Assembly (NCBI GenBank): GCA_964589785.1 | Contig: CAZPUQ010000001.1 | Coordinates: forward strand, 496,001 to 560,000 | Origin: JAGVSR01 sp964589785 | GTDB lineage: Bacteria > Pseudomonadota > Alphaproteobacteria > Rhizobiales > Hyphomicrobiaceae | Direction of reading: 5' to 3' | Length of the DNA stretch: 64,000 nucleotides | Notes under the pieces: generated by a model | What the model saw: only the letters and a program-made list of their open reading frames with translations | Databases searched by the model: none | What the model was told of the DNA's origin: nothing | Shown here: positions 15,472 to 25,555 of the stretch, piece by piece | Layout of the letters: every line of letters starts with the position of its first letter | Position numbering within the stretch: position 1 is the first letter of the stretch | Position numbers and translations under genes: made by a program

Positions 15472-16905
15472 ATGAGCACATCGCCGTTGACGGGCACGCT
15501 GCCGTTCCTGCTGCTGTCGAGCCTGCTGCTCCTTGCGGGGGGATACGCTCCGGCGCGGGCCGATGAGCAGATCGTCCTTCCCTTCGACTGTACGGTCGTC
15601 GGCGGAAAGGTGCGCGCGCGGCCATCCTCGGACCAGGCGTACCGCATTTACGGCGCGCGGGAGCAGAAGCGCTACCGCGCCTGCTCGGAGCAGAACCCGG
15701 ATCGCTGCCGCAGCTTCCTCGTGCATCGCTTCACCATGGCGTGCGGACCGGACCGCGTGGCCTGGCCCGAGTTCTACGCCGCGATCTCCGCCTCGACCGA
15801 CGGCCGCGCCTACTTCGATCGCGACGGCCTGCTCTATTATCGCGTCGGTCCGCGCTCCGCGTCGCGCGATCCCGACGGCACCGCCTATCCGTTCCCCGCG
15901 CCGCGCCCGAGCGGGGGCGTCGTGCAGATGCCGGACGGCTTCGCGCCGCTGGCCGGTACGGAGGCGATCTTCACCCCGCTCGATCCGCGCGTGGCAGAGC
16001 TTGAGGCGCATCCCCGTGCGACGGGCGGCGCCGCGCACGATCGCAGGCCGCCGCAGACGCAGGAGGCTCCCTTTCAGCCGGCGCTTACGGCGAAGCCGCC
16101 TGAGCCCGGCGCTCCGGCGGCGAAGCCGAAGCCGTCCGAGCCGGACAGCAAGCCTCTCGAGACCGCGAGCACGGACAAGACGGCGTCCTCAGCTTCCGCA
16201 ACGCCTGCTTCCGCAGCGACTGCGGCCGATGCGCTGAACGCGCCTCAGGGACCCGCGGCGACGGGCTCGCCGGCCTTGCCCACGATCCTCAACAATCCTG
16301 CGGCCAAGCACGTCGAGGAGGCGAGCGCCGCCGGCAAGCCGGCGAAGGACACCATCGTCGCGGCCGCCGAGATCGCCGCCCCGCGCGCCTCCGACGCACC
16401 GTCTGCCGACGGGACGAGCGTCAAGGGATGGGGCATGTCGGGGGGAGGCATGCGCCTGGGGCTGCCGCCGATCGTGTTCGCGATTGCCATTGCGGCCGCC
16501 ACGCTCGGCGCGCTCCTCGTCATTCTGCGCAAGCAGGCGGCAGCGCCCGTCGCGAGCGTCGCCCTCCGGGTGCCGGTCGAGCCCGTGCTGCCGGGCTTCG
16601 GGCCGCAAGCACCGGCGGAGACGTCCGGACGGGCCCTCGTGCTGCGGGCGACCCCCGAGGCGCCCGCCGTCACCGGCGCCGTCGCGCCGTCGCCCGGCAT
16701 GCCGTCGACGCGGGCGGAGGCGCTGGCGCTTCTGGGTCTCAGCAGCGATGCGAGCGAGGCCGTGATCCGCAAGGTCGCCGAGGCGCTGCGCCAGTCCTGG
16801 CATCCCGACGTGGCCGCCGATGCGTCGGACCGGGCGGCGCGCACCGAGCGCCTGAAGCAGATCAACGTCGCCGTTGACATCCTGCTGCGCCGTCCCGCCG
16901 CCTAG
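15472..16905 (+). CDS. Single-pass membrane protein with C-terminal J domain
   Basis: A 477-residue protein. It has a signal peptide (1-30), an extracytoplasmic domain (about 31-190) with several Cys (FDCTVV, YRACSEQNPDRCR and FTMACG), a long Ala/Pro/Lys-rich linker (about 190-320), a membrane helix (about 328-350) and a C-terminal J-like domain (about 412-475) with an intact HPD (444-446). By topology the J domain should face the cytoplasm and could recruit DnaK to the membrane, while the outer domain may sense something. No DnaJ zinc-finger or client-binding region is present. Its stop codon overlaps that of the convergent transporter gene (CTAG). Confidence 0.72.
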   Translation: MSTSPLTGTLPFLLLSSLLLLAGGYAPARADEQIVLPFDCTVVGGKVRARPSSDQAYRIYGAREQKRYRACSEQNPDRCRSFLVHRFTMACGPDRVAWPEFYAAISASTDGRAYFDRDGLLYYRVGPRSASRDPDGTAYPFPAPRPSGGVVQMPDGFAPLAGTEAIFTPLDPRVAELEAHPRATGGAAHDRRPPQTQEAPFQPALTAKPPEPGAPAAKPKPSEPDSKPLETASTDKTASSASATPASAATAADALNAPQGPAATGSPALPTILNNPAAKHVEEASAAGKPAKDTIVAAAEIAAPRASDAPSADGTSVKGWGMSGGGMRLGLPPIVFAIAIAAATLGALLVILRKQAAAPVASVALRVPVEPVLPGFGPQAPAETSGRALVLRATPEAPAVTGAVAPSPGMPSTRAEALALLGLSSDASEAVIRKVAEALRQSWHPDVAADASDRAARTERLKQINVAVDILLRRPAA

Positions 16906-17795
16906 CGCTGGGCGATGAACACGCCGGCGAGGATGAGGGCGAAGCCCGCCGCGTGGTAGGGCGCGGGCTCTTCGCCGAGGAGCACCATCGCCAGCACGCT
17001 TGTAAACAGCGGGATCAGGTGAATGAAGATGCCCGTGCGGTTGGCGCCGATCACCTCCACGCTCAGCGCATAGAAGAGGTAGGCGACGAGGCTCGCGAGC
17101 ACGCCGGCATAGAGGATGGCGGCAACCGTCGCGGCCGACCACTGGACCGTGAGCCCGTGCGCATGCTCCCAGCCCGCGAGCGGCAGGTTCACGAGGCCGG
17201 CGATTGTGTACGTGACGCCGACGAAGCTCAAGGTCGAGATCGCGGGCCGCGTGCGCAGGAGCGTCGTGTAGAGCGCCCACACGCCGGTGGCGAACAGCAT
17301 GACGAGATCGCCGCGGTTGAACGACAGGTCGGCAACGCGCGCCAATTCGCCCCGAAGCACCACGACGGCGACGCCGACCAGCGACACCGCCATGCCGAGG
17401 ATCTGGTTGGCGCGCAGCCGGTCGCGGAAGATCGCGGCGCCGGCGAGCACGATGAGGACCGGGCCCCACGAGTTGAGGATCGCGGCGTTGGTCGCCGTCG
17501 TCTCGGTGAGCGCGATGTATTGCAGGGTATTGTAGATGCCCGAGCCCATGAAGCCGAGCAAGAGGAGCCGCGGCACGTTCTGGCGGATCACCGGCCAGTC
17601 GGCGCGGAGCGAGGTCCACGCGAAGGGCAGGACGAGAACGGCGGCGAGCGACCAGCGCAGGAAGGCGAGTGTCATCGGCGGGATCAGTCCGCTCGCCCAC
17701 CGGCCGAGAATATGGTTTCCGGCCCAGATCGCCATCGTCAGCGCGAGCAGCACAGAGGCATGGACCGTCGAGGCGCGGTCGAGGCGCGAGAGCAT
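16902..17795 (-). CDS. EamA/DMT-family transporter
   Basis: A 297-residue inner-membrane protein with about ten hydrophobic helices arranged as two repeats of five, the EamA/RhaT (drug/metabolite transporter) layout. Early WAGNHILGRWA and SWGPVLIVLAGA segments and a C-terminal LLGEEPAPYHAAGFALILAGV repeat fit the family. The substrate cannot be told from sequence. The ATG follows AAAGGACC; a longer start 63 bases upstream was rejected because the extra residues are not family-like. It is divergent from purA. Confidence 0.85.
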   Translation of the reverse strand: MLSRLDRASTVHASVLLALTMAIWAGNHILGRWASGLIPPMTLAFLRWSLAAVLVLPFAWTSLRADWPVIRQNVPRLLLLGFMGSGIYNTLQYIALTETTATNAAILNSWGPVLIVLAGAAIFRDRLRANQILGMAVSLVGVAVVVLRGELARVADLSFNRGDLVMLFATGVWALYTTLLRTRPAISTLSFVGVTYTIAGLVNLPLAGWEHAHGLTVQWSAATVAAILYAGVLASLVAYLFYALSVEVIGANRTGIFIHLIPLFTSVLAMVLLGEEPAPYHAAGFALILAGVFIAQR

Positions 17796-17897
17796 CGCGA
17801 AAGGTCCTTTGCGGTCGGGCGACCGAGGGGGTCTATAGGCAACCCGGCCTCCGGTCAAACGGCGCGGTTGGCGTGCCGTGCCGCGGCATCAAGGGTG

Positions 17898-17925
17898 TTG
17901 GGGAGCGTCGATTCTGGGCTATAAG
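17898..17925 (+). promoter_or_regulatory. Likely purA promoter
   Basis: TTGGGG (17898-17903), a 16-base spacer and TATAAG (17920-17925), about 80 bases before purA. The -10 is good and the -35 moderate. Confidence 0.5.
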
Positions 17926-17951
17926 CGGGGCCGAAAGGTTCATGGTGCGCA

Positions 17952-17984
17952 CTTGGCCCCGGCCCTGCGACGGCCGGGGCCAAG
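17952..17984 (+). promoter_or_regulatory. Strong hairpin in the purA leader
   Basis: A perfect 13-bp stem CTTGGCCCCGGCC/GGCCGGGGCCAAG with a 7-base loop, ending 19 bases before the purA ATG. The upstream neighbour is divergent, so this is not the terminator of a preceding gene. It could act as an attenuator or affect translation. Confidence 0.55.
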
Positions 17985-18003
17985 GCACGTCTAGAGGCTC
18001 GCG

Positions 18004-19296
<1,293 letters not shown>

Positions 19297-19316
19297 TCCT
19301 GGCCTAGCCGCGTCGT

Positions 19317-19823
19317 CTACGCCGCGGTGACGAGTCCGCGCGCGGCCTCGATCGCGCCGTCGGTCAGAGGGACAGCGAGCAGGCGCATCGGGTTCACGGG
19401 ACCGGGCAGCGTGATCTGTCCCGGCGGCACCTGCTGGAAGCCGAGGCGGCCGTAGTAGGGGACGTCGCCGACGAGGATGACGAGGGACTTCCCGGCCGCG
19501 CGCGCATCCGCGATGCCCTCGGCGATCAACTGGCGGCCGAACCCCTGGCCGGCGAACTCAGGATCGACGGCGACGGGCCCGAGCAGAACCGCGCCGGGCA
19601 CGCCGCCGACCCTCACATCGCTCAAAGTGATCGACGCGATGAGGCGCTGTCCGCGCACGGCGACGTGACAGAAGTCGGAAAACCTGCGGCCGTCGCGCCG
19701 CCCCTCGCGCACCCGGTAGGCCGAGCGCGCGAAGCGCCCGGGCCCGAAGACACGTGCGTGGAGCGCGCCGATGGCGGCTATGTCGCCGGGCTCGGCGGGG
19801 CGGATGAGGACTTTATCGGACAT
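19317..19823 (-). CDS. GNAT N-acetyltransferase, YhbS-like
   Basis: A 168-residue GNAT-fold enzyme. The acetyl-CoA site is GPVAVDPEFAGQGFGRQLI (about 84-102), followed by the ILVGDVPYYGRLGFQ segment characteristic of YhbS-type members. The acceptor is unknown. It lies 122 bases downstream of the NUDIX gene on the same strand and may share its transcript. Confidence 0.82.
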   Translation of the reverse strand: MSDKVLIRPAEPGDIAAIGALHARVFGPGRFARSAYRVREGRRDGRRFSDFCHVAVRGQRLIASITLSDVRVGGVPGAVLLGPVAVDPEFAGQGFGRQLIAEGIADARAAGKSLVILVGDVPYYGRLGFQQVPPGQITLPGPVNPMRLLAVPLTDGAIEAARGLVTAA

Positions 19824-19945
19824 TGCGCTTCACGTGGTCCCGATGGGTCGGAGTCACGCGCGGCGAGCTAGCACGATTGCCGGAAGGGGTCCAGCACACC
19901 CTCTGCCGGCCCTTTGTGGCCGGGCTCTCAAGAACCGGCCCTCGG

Positions 19946-20407
19946 CTACCAGAGCGTATCGCGCGGCTGGCCGTGGAAAACCTCCGCGATCCGCGACACG
20001 ACGCTGCGGTGGGTGCCGGCCGGAAGCTGATCGAGCGCGAAGAAACCTTGCTCGGCGATCTCGACGCTCGGCGGGGGAACCTGCGCCTGCTGCCAGGAGC
20101 GCACGATGAAGAAGGCGACATGGTCGTTCGGGAAGTAGCGGAAGTTGGCATAGACGCCGAACAGCTCGGGCGGCGCGACGAGGCTCACGCCGGCCTCCTC
20201 CGAAAGCTCGCGCGCGAGCGCGGTCGCCACCGTCTCGCCTTTCTCCACGCCCCCGCCGGGAAAGTGCCATCCCGGGCGGTAGGTGTGCCGGATAAGCAGC
20301 ACGCGTCGGCTCTCGTCCACGACGAGCCCCTGGGCGCCGAGCGTCAGCCCGCGGGCTAGCCGCCAGTAGCGCTGCAGCATCTGCATGACGAGCTTGTCCT
20401 TGTCCAT
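19946..20407 (-). CDS. NUDIX hydrolase
   Basis: A 153-residue single-domain NUDIX protein. The NUDIX box runs from GGGVEKGETVATAL through ARELSEEAGV and contains the metal-binding REL-EE core. The substrate is probably a nucleoside diphosphate linked to another group, but cannot be specified. The ATG giving MDKDKLV was chosen because upstream in-frame residues lack family character. It is divergent from the metallophosphoesterase gene. Confidence 0.85.
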   Translation of the reverse strand: MDKDKLVMQMLQRYWRLARGLTLGAQGLVVDESRRVLLIRHTYRPGWHFPGGGVEKGETVATALARELSEEAGVSLVAPPELFGVYANFRYFPNDHVAFFIVRSWQQAQVPPPSVEIAEQGFFALDQLPAGTHRSVVSRIAEVFHGQPRDTLW

Positions 20408-20554
20408 TCTCTGACGGGCCCGATCGGGAGTGCAGCGCGGAGACACCGCACAGCCTTTCTGACGCTTTCGCCGAAATGGCAAGCGGTACCGGCGCGCCCG
20501 TGCTAGTAAAAAAAGCTACAGAGCCATGCCGCCCTTGCGCGGCTCCCGCCATCC

Positions 20555-21496
20555 ATGACGCACGCCTTCTCGCTCGCCCACATCTCCGACCTTCACCTGA
20601 CGCCCATCCTCGGTTTCGGTCCGAGCCATTGGAATGTGAAGCGGGGGCTCGGCTATCTGAACTGGGCGCACCGCCGTCGCCGCGTCCATGTGCAGGCGGT
20701 GGCCGATCGGATGGCGGCCGACCTGTGGGCGCATGGTGCCGACCACGTGGCGGTCACCGGCGACATCGCCAATCTCGGGTTGCCCGACGAGTTCGGCGCC
20801 GCGCTCGGCTGGCTGAAGACGCTCGGTCCGCCGGACAACGTCACGGCCATCCCGGGCAACCACGACATCTACACGCGCCGCATGAGCGGTCCGACGTGTG
20901 TCGAGATCTGGCGCGACTATCTCGCCGCCGATGCCTGGGGTGCGGCGTTCGCGGACGCGCCGCCGCAGCTGTTCCCGTTCGTGCGGCGCGCGGGGCCGCT
21001 GGCCCTCATCGGCCTCAACTCGGCGATCCCGACGCGCCCGCTGATCGCTGCCGGCCGCATCGGCCCGGAGCAGTTGGCGGCGCTCGAGGCCCTGCTGATC
21101 CGCCTCGGGCGCGAGGGTCTCCCGCGCGTGGTCCTGATCCATCATCCGCCGCTGCCGGGGCAGACGGCGCCGCGCCGAGCGCTGAAAGACGCAGACGCGC
21201 TGGCGGCCGTGCTGTCGCGGTGCGGCGCCGAGCTCGTCCTGCATGGACATAATCATCGCGACAGTCTCGTGTGGCACCCGGCGACCACCGGCCCGATCCC
21301 GATCGTCGGCGTCGCATCGGGCTCGGCAGCGGCGGCGCACGGCACGGAGCCGCTTGGACGCTACAATCTGTTTCGGTTCGCGAACGGCGGCGATCGTCTG
21401 CGGATCGAAATGATCGTGCGGGGGCTGGGCGGACCGGCCGGCGACGTGGTGGAGATTGCGCGTCACGTCCTCACGCCGCCGGCGGCGCAGGCTTGA
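20555..21496 (+). CDS. Calcineurin-type metallophosphoesterase
   Basis: A 313-residue protein with the full dinuclear-metal motif set: HISDLHLT (near 9), a GDIAN segment (near 69), GNHD (near 104), IHHPPLPG and HGHNH. The family includes cyclic-nucleotide and lipid-pyrophosphate phosphodiesterases; the substrate cannot be told. No signal peptide is seen. The ribosome site is weak. The patatin-like gene lies downstream on the same strand after 270 bases. Confidence 0.88.
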   Translation: MTHAFSLAHISDLHLTPILGFGPSHWNVKRGLGYLNWAHRRRRVHVQAVADRMAADLWAHGADHVAVTGDIANLGLPDEFGAALGWLKTLGPPDNVTAIPGNHDIYTRRMSGPTCVEIWRDYLAADAWGAAFADAPPQLFPFVRRAGPLALIGLNSAIPTRPLIAAGRIGPEQLAALEALLIRLGREGLPRVVLIHHPPLPGQTAPRRALKDADALAAVLSRCGAELVLHGHNHRDSLVWHPATTGPIPIVGVASGSAAAAHGTEPLGRYNLFRFANGGDRLRIEMIVRGLGGPAGDVVEIARHVLTPPAAQA

Positions 21497-21766
21497 GTGC
21501 AGGACATTCCGTCCGGCCTTCACGTGCGTCTGCGCGCAAGGCTCTGCAGTCGTGGCGGTTCTCCGCACGCCGTGCCGCCGAACGACGGTGAGGTTGCGGC
21601 ATCGCGTCCGACGCGCGACGTTTTGACAGAGGGCGGGACCGGCCGTGGCTACGGCGTCACGGAATATCGCCGCTGCCGGCGGTGTGCCGATCGCGCCCCG
21701 GTCATGATACCGTCAGGGTGTTGCGCCACGTTCCGGATCAGGATCGTGCGATCCGAAATCCGGACC

Positions 21767-22927
21767 ATGAAGCGGGGCACCTTTCGTTTGCAGATCTTTC
21801 GACGCCGATTGAAACTCAATCTCGCCCTCCAGGGCGGCGGCACGCACGGCGCCTTCACCTGGGGCGTCCTCGATCGCCTGCTCGAGGAGCGCTATCTCTC
21901 GTTCGCGTGGATCAGTGCGGCGAGCGCGGGTGCCATCAACGCGGCAGCCCTCGCTGCCGGCCTCGCCGAGAACGGAGCGGACGGCGCGCGCGCCAAGCTG
22001 CGCCAAATCTGGGAAGCGGTCGCGAAAGCGGGCGTGCCCGAGTTCATCCGTCTCAATCCCGTGCTCTTCACGCTGTCGCGCTCCGCGCCGCTGGCGCATC
22101 TGGCAAGCCTGTGGTCGCCCTATGAGTTCAATCCGCTGGGCTTCGATCCGCTGCGCCGGCTGCTCGTCGAGACCATCGACTTCGCGGCGATCCGCAACCA
22201 CGCGCCCGTCGAGCTCCTCATCGCGGCGACCGAGGTGGCGACGGGCGAGGCGCGGCTCTTTCGCCGGGACGAGCTCACGGTCGATGCCGTTCTCGCCTCG
22301 GCCTGCCTGCCTGCCTTGCACCATGCGGTCGAGATCGACGGCGTCGCCTATTGGGACGGCGGCTTCTCGGCCAATCCGGATCTCGTCACGCTGGCGCTGC
22401 AGAGCCCCGTCGCCGACACGCTGATCGTCCAGCTCTCGCCGCTCAAGAAGGAGGGGCTGCCGACGGGCGCGCGCGAGATCCAGGCCCACGTCAACCGCCT
22501 GACGTTCAATGCGCCCTTGATCCGCGACGCAGAGATCATCGAGATGGCCCGCGAGGCGATGCATGGCGCGGTGCGCTCCCGCTTCTCCCGCCTGCGCCGT
22601 CTGGCCCAGCACCGGTTCCACCTCGTTGAGGCGGCACCCTATACCGGCGTTCTCTCCGACGAGACCAAGATCAACCCGGACATGGCGCTGCTCAACCACC
22701 TGCACGCGGCCGGACGCACGGAAGCGGAGAAGTGGCTCACGACGCATCGCCGGGCCATCGGACGGCGTTCGACGGTCAATCTGCGCTCCCACTTCGAGGC
22801 CGTGCGCGCCGGGCGCCCGTCGAGGCCGGCGACGGTCCGCAGCGAGCCCGCTGCCGAGAGTGCGCCGGTGCTGAACCCGGCGCCGGAGCCCACCGCCGCC
22901 CCGCCGCAAGCCGCGCGCGGCTCGTAA
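21767..22927 (+). CDS. Patatin-like phospholipase
   Basis: A 386-residue patatin-like protein. The oxyanion-hole loop GGGTHG is at 23-28, the nucleophile Ser53 lies in SAASAGAIN, and the partner Asp is D197 in the DGG motif (YWDGGFSANP). The usual GxSxG elbow reads AxSxG, since the first Gly is Ala; the rest of the catalytic dyad is intact, so activity is likely but unproved. The C-terminus is an Ala/Pro-rich tail of about 50 residues. The chosen ATG starts a short basic segment just before the patatin fold. Confidence 0.83.
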   Translation: MKRGTFRLQIFRRRLKLNLALQGGGTHGAFTWGVLDRLLEERYLSFAWISAASAGAINAAALAAGLAENGADGARAKLRQIWEAVAKAGVPEFIRLNPVLFTLSRSAPLAHLASLWSPYEFNPLGFDPLRRLLVETIDFAAIRNHAPVELLIAATEVATGEARLFRRDELTVDAVLASACLPALHHAVEIDGVAYWDGGFSANPDLVTLALQSPVADTLIVQLSPLKKEGLPTGAREIQAHVNRLTFNAPLIRDAEIIEMAREAMHGAVRSRFSRLRRLAQHRFHLVEAAPYTGVLSDETKINPDMALLNHLHAAGRTEAEKWLTTHRRAIGRRSTVNLRSHFEAVRAGRPSRPATVRSEPAAESAPVLNPAPEPTAAPPQAARGS

Positions 22928-22957
22928 TCCTGACGAGCGTGCCCCCGGACCGAAAGC

Positions 22958-23743
22958 TCACGGGGTTGCGAGCCGGGCATAGCCTTCGGCCATCGTCTCG
23001 TCGAGGACGCGCCGGTATTCGGCCCAGGCGGGGCTTGCCGCCGTCAGGTCGCCGAGCGCCACGCCCTTGAAATCGGACCGCTTCAGGTAGGCGATCGGGG
23101 CCGCGACCGGCACGAAGAAGCGGCCCTGCTTGTTGAGGGTGGTGATGAGCCCGCGCATCTCGCCGGCCGTGTCGAGCTGCGAGACGAGCACCATGCGCAT
23201 CGCGCCCTTGGTCAGCGAGACGAGGTGGATGAACATCGACGAGGAGGGAATGTAGAGCCGGCCCCGGTGCGAGAACGGCACGTCGGGACGGTCGCGCTCC
23301 TCGAAGATGAGCGAGGGCCACTCGGGGTCCCAGATGATGTCGGTGCGGTAGGCGACGATGTTCTGGGGCGCGGCGAATGCGGGCCGCAGCGTGAGATAGC
23401 TGCCGATGTAGTGGTCGACGCCCGCCCGCGTGTAGGCGCCCATGTAGACCGGCGCCACGAGGCCGCCCTCGCCCTTCAGGTCCATCGGCTGCGCCGTCGT
23501 CATCGCGCCCGACCACAGCTCCTTCACGCGCTGATAGTCGAGCCCCAGGACCATGCAGACGTCGAACAGGGTCTGGTCGCGCACCGCCCGGCCGCCGAGG
23601 AGGTTCTGGATCGTCTTCTCGTGGCACTCGGCCGCATCGGCGAGCTCGGCCTGCGTCATCTTCCGTTCGATGAGCGCGGTCCGCAGCATCTGCACCGCGG
23701 CGCTGCGTTCGGCGCGGGGCGGAACGGTCTTGTCGGCGGCCAT
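22958..23743 (-). CDS. XRE-type helix-turn-helix protein with unknown C-terminal domain
   Basis: A 261-residue protein. Residues about 18-70 form an XRE-like helix-turn-helix (MLRTALIERKMTQAELA, CHEKTIQNLLGG). The rest (about 95-261) is an unrecognised alpha/beta domain without obvious ligand-binding or enzymatic motifs. It is probably a DNA-binding regulator. It starts about 100 bases downstream of the first rlpA-like gene on the same strand. Confidence 0.65.
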   Translation of the reverse strand: MAADKTVPPRAERSAAVQMLRTALIERKMTQAELADAAECHEKTIQNLLGGRAVRDQTLFDVCMVLGLDYQRVKELWSGAMTTAQPMDLKGEGGLVAPVYMGAYTRAGVDHYIGSYLTLRPAFAAPQNIVAYRTDIIWDPEWPSLIFEERDRPDVPFSHRGRLYIPSSSMFIHLVSLTKGAMRMVLVSQLDTAGEMRGLITTLNKQGRFFVPVAAPIAYLKRSDFKGVALGDLTAASPAWAEYRRVLDETMAEGYARLATP

Positions 23744-23842
23744 GCTCGGGAACCCACGCAGGAAGCGATAGCGATTTGCCGCAAGTTACCGCTTGTTGCG
23801 GGCGGGCTGCAATCGTCCGGCGGGCGGAACCTCCTCGGAGGG

Positions 23843-24343
23843 TCAACGGGCGTTCGCGGCGGCAACGATCTGCAGCCGGACGGGGGCCAGCCCGCGCGCC
23901 TGCATGCCGAGCACCTCGGCCGCCGCCTCCGACACGTCGATGATGCGGCCGGGCTTGAACGGCCCGCGGTCGTTGATGCGCACCACGGTCGTCTTGCCGT
24001 TGCGCAGGTTGGTGACCTCCACGAGGGTCCCGAACGGCAGGGTCGGGTGGGCGGCGGTCATGGCGCGCTTGTCGAAGACTTCCCCGGAGGCCGTCATCTG
24101 GCCCTGCCAGTAGAAGGACGCGATGCCGTCGAGCGCGTGCGGCTTCACCGCGCGCTTGTTCGCGGCGGGCCGGGCACCCGGCAGCGACGTGCGTGCGGCG
24201 GCCGGGGGCGGAGCCTGCACGTGGACCTTTGTGCTCCAGCCGCTCTCCGGCGGGTTCGCCAGGGCATCCGAGACGAGGGCGTCCGCGAGCGGGGCGGCGC
24301 CGGCAAGGGCGACAAGGACGACGGGAAGGGCGGAGCGGAGCAT
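23843..24343 (-). CDS. RlpA-like septal ring lytic transglycosylase, copy 1
   Basis: A 166-residue exported protein: signal peptide (about 1-28), Pro/Ala-rich linker, and a double-psi beta-barrel RlpA domain (about 72-160) with the MTASGEVFDKRAMTAAHPTL and VRINDRGPFKPGRIIDVS segments. The TAAH-TLPFGT and NDRGP motifs hold the family's active-site residues. RlpA cleaves peptidoglycan strands lacking stem peptides, usually at the septum. It lacks a SPOR domain and a lipobox, unlike E. coli RlpA. A paralogue lies directly upstream. Confidence 0.87.
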   Translation of the reverse strand: MLRSALPVVLVALAGAAPLADALVSDALANPPESGWSTKVHVQAPPPAAARTSLPGARPAANKRAVKPHALDGIASFYWQGQMTASGEVFDKRAMTAAHPTLPFGTLVEVTNLRNGKTTVVRINDRGPFKPGRIIDVSEAAAEVLGMQARGLAPVRLQIVAAANAR

Positions 24344-24508
24344 GCGGCACCGTGGGATCGTGGCGGGTGATGCGAGAACGCGCGCGGTCGCGCTTTATTT
24401 CCGCTACGGCGATTCGCGGGCATCAAAAAGGAAGAGGGGCGGCGAAGGCTTGTGATGCCTCCTGCCGCCCCCGTGCTCATGGTCGGGTTATCTCAACGTC
24501 CCAAGGGA

Positions 24509-25048
24509 TCAGCCGCGGCCGAGAACGGCCACCGAAACCGGCGCCACGCCCGAGCCCGTCATGCCGACCTGCTGGGCCGCCGCGCGCGACAGGTCGATGA
24601 TGCGGCCCTTGATGTAGGGTCCGCGGTCGTTGATGGTCACCACGACCGACCGGCCGTTGTTGCGGTTCGTGACGCGCACCTTGGTGCCGAAGGGCAGCGT
24701 CTTGTGCGCGGCCGTCATGGCGTTCGGGTTGAACCAGCCGCCGGACGCGACGCGCTGGGGCTGCCAGTAGTACGAGGCCATGCCGCTGTAGCCGCCGCCG
24801 GAGCTGGCGGTCGAGTAGGACTTCTTCGACGACTTGGAGCGGTAGATCTTCTTGGCCTGCTTGCTGTAGGCGGTCTTGTGGGCCTTCACGGCCTTGTGCG
24901 AGGCCTTGTAAGCCTTGGCCTTATGCGCCTTGCCGGGCGCGGCGCACGAGGGGGCGGGGCCCCGGCACTCCCAGGCGGCGCTGGCCGTCGGAGCATCGGC
25001 AAAGCCGAAGGCGAGCAGGGCCGCCGCGGCAGCAGTCAGAACGCGCAT
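24509..25048 (-). CDS. RlpA-like septal ring lytic transglycosylase, copy 2
   Basis: A 179-residue exported protein: signal peptide (about 1-24), a strongly basic Lys/Ala/His/Ser linker (about 38-82), then an RlpA domain (about 88-178) with TAAHKTLPFGTKV and NDRGPYIKGRIIDLS. The basic linker could bind anionic cell-wall polymers; this is inference. Like copy 1 it has no SPOR domain. The two copies lie in the same orientation 165 bases apart and probably arose by duplication. Confidence 0.87.
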   Translation of the reverse strand: MRVLTAAAAALLAFGFADAPTASAAWECRGPAPSCAAPGKAHKAKAYKASHKAVKAHKTAYSKQAKKIYRSKSSKKSYSTASSGGGYSGMASYYWQPQRVASGGWFNPNAMTAAHKTLPFGTKVRVTNRNNGRSVVVTINDRGPYIKGRIIDLSRAAAQQVGMTGSGVAPVSVAVLGRG

Positions 25049-25555
25049 CTCACATCTCCATCTCTTCAGGCGACGTCGCGCTCAGGTGAACCCAAGGCGT
25101 ATGGGGATCGCGCGGGGCTTCGCCGCCGGCCGTTGCCGGACGCTGCCCCTCCCCGGCACATGCCCCGCACGGGGCACGGCACACGGGCAGGCGTCAGGTC
25201 GGGCTTCTCGATCCGCCTTGAGCTTGAGAGGGAACCTGAGCTTGGAACCAGAACTCCCTCGTTCGCCGATCATGTTTCGGTTGCAACGGTCGCTGCCCCC
25301 GTCTGGTGCGGGGAACGAAGCATCGCTGTGCTGAGGGGTCAACAGACACACATGAACGACATTCAGAAAAAATGAGACAAGTGCCGAAAAAGGCTGTCGG
25401 ATCAGATGTGGTGCCGACAAGTCACGCGACCGCACGTCGCACAATTTCGTGTTAAGGTTACGTTTGAAGCCTCTGAGCACGTGACGGAAAAACGGCGCCT
25501 TCATGGACGTTTTGTGCGCTGCACGCTCCGTAGGCGCAGTATCTGACCTGCGCTG
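25049..25555. other. Gap between the rlpA-like gene and corA, nothing recognised
   Basis: About 500 bases with no convincing gene. The right half is less GC-rich than the flanks. It presumably holds the promoter of the rlpA-like pair. Confidence 0.4.

Noticed and set aside
25230..25320. Further EcfG promoters upstream of the rlpA-like gene
   Set aside because: GGAAC occurs three times but no CGTT follows at 16 or 17 bases.
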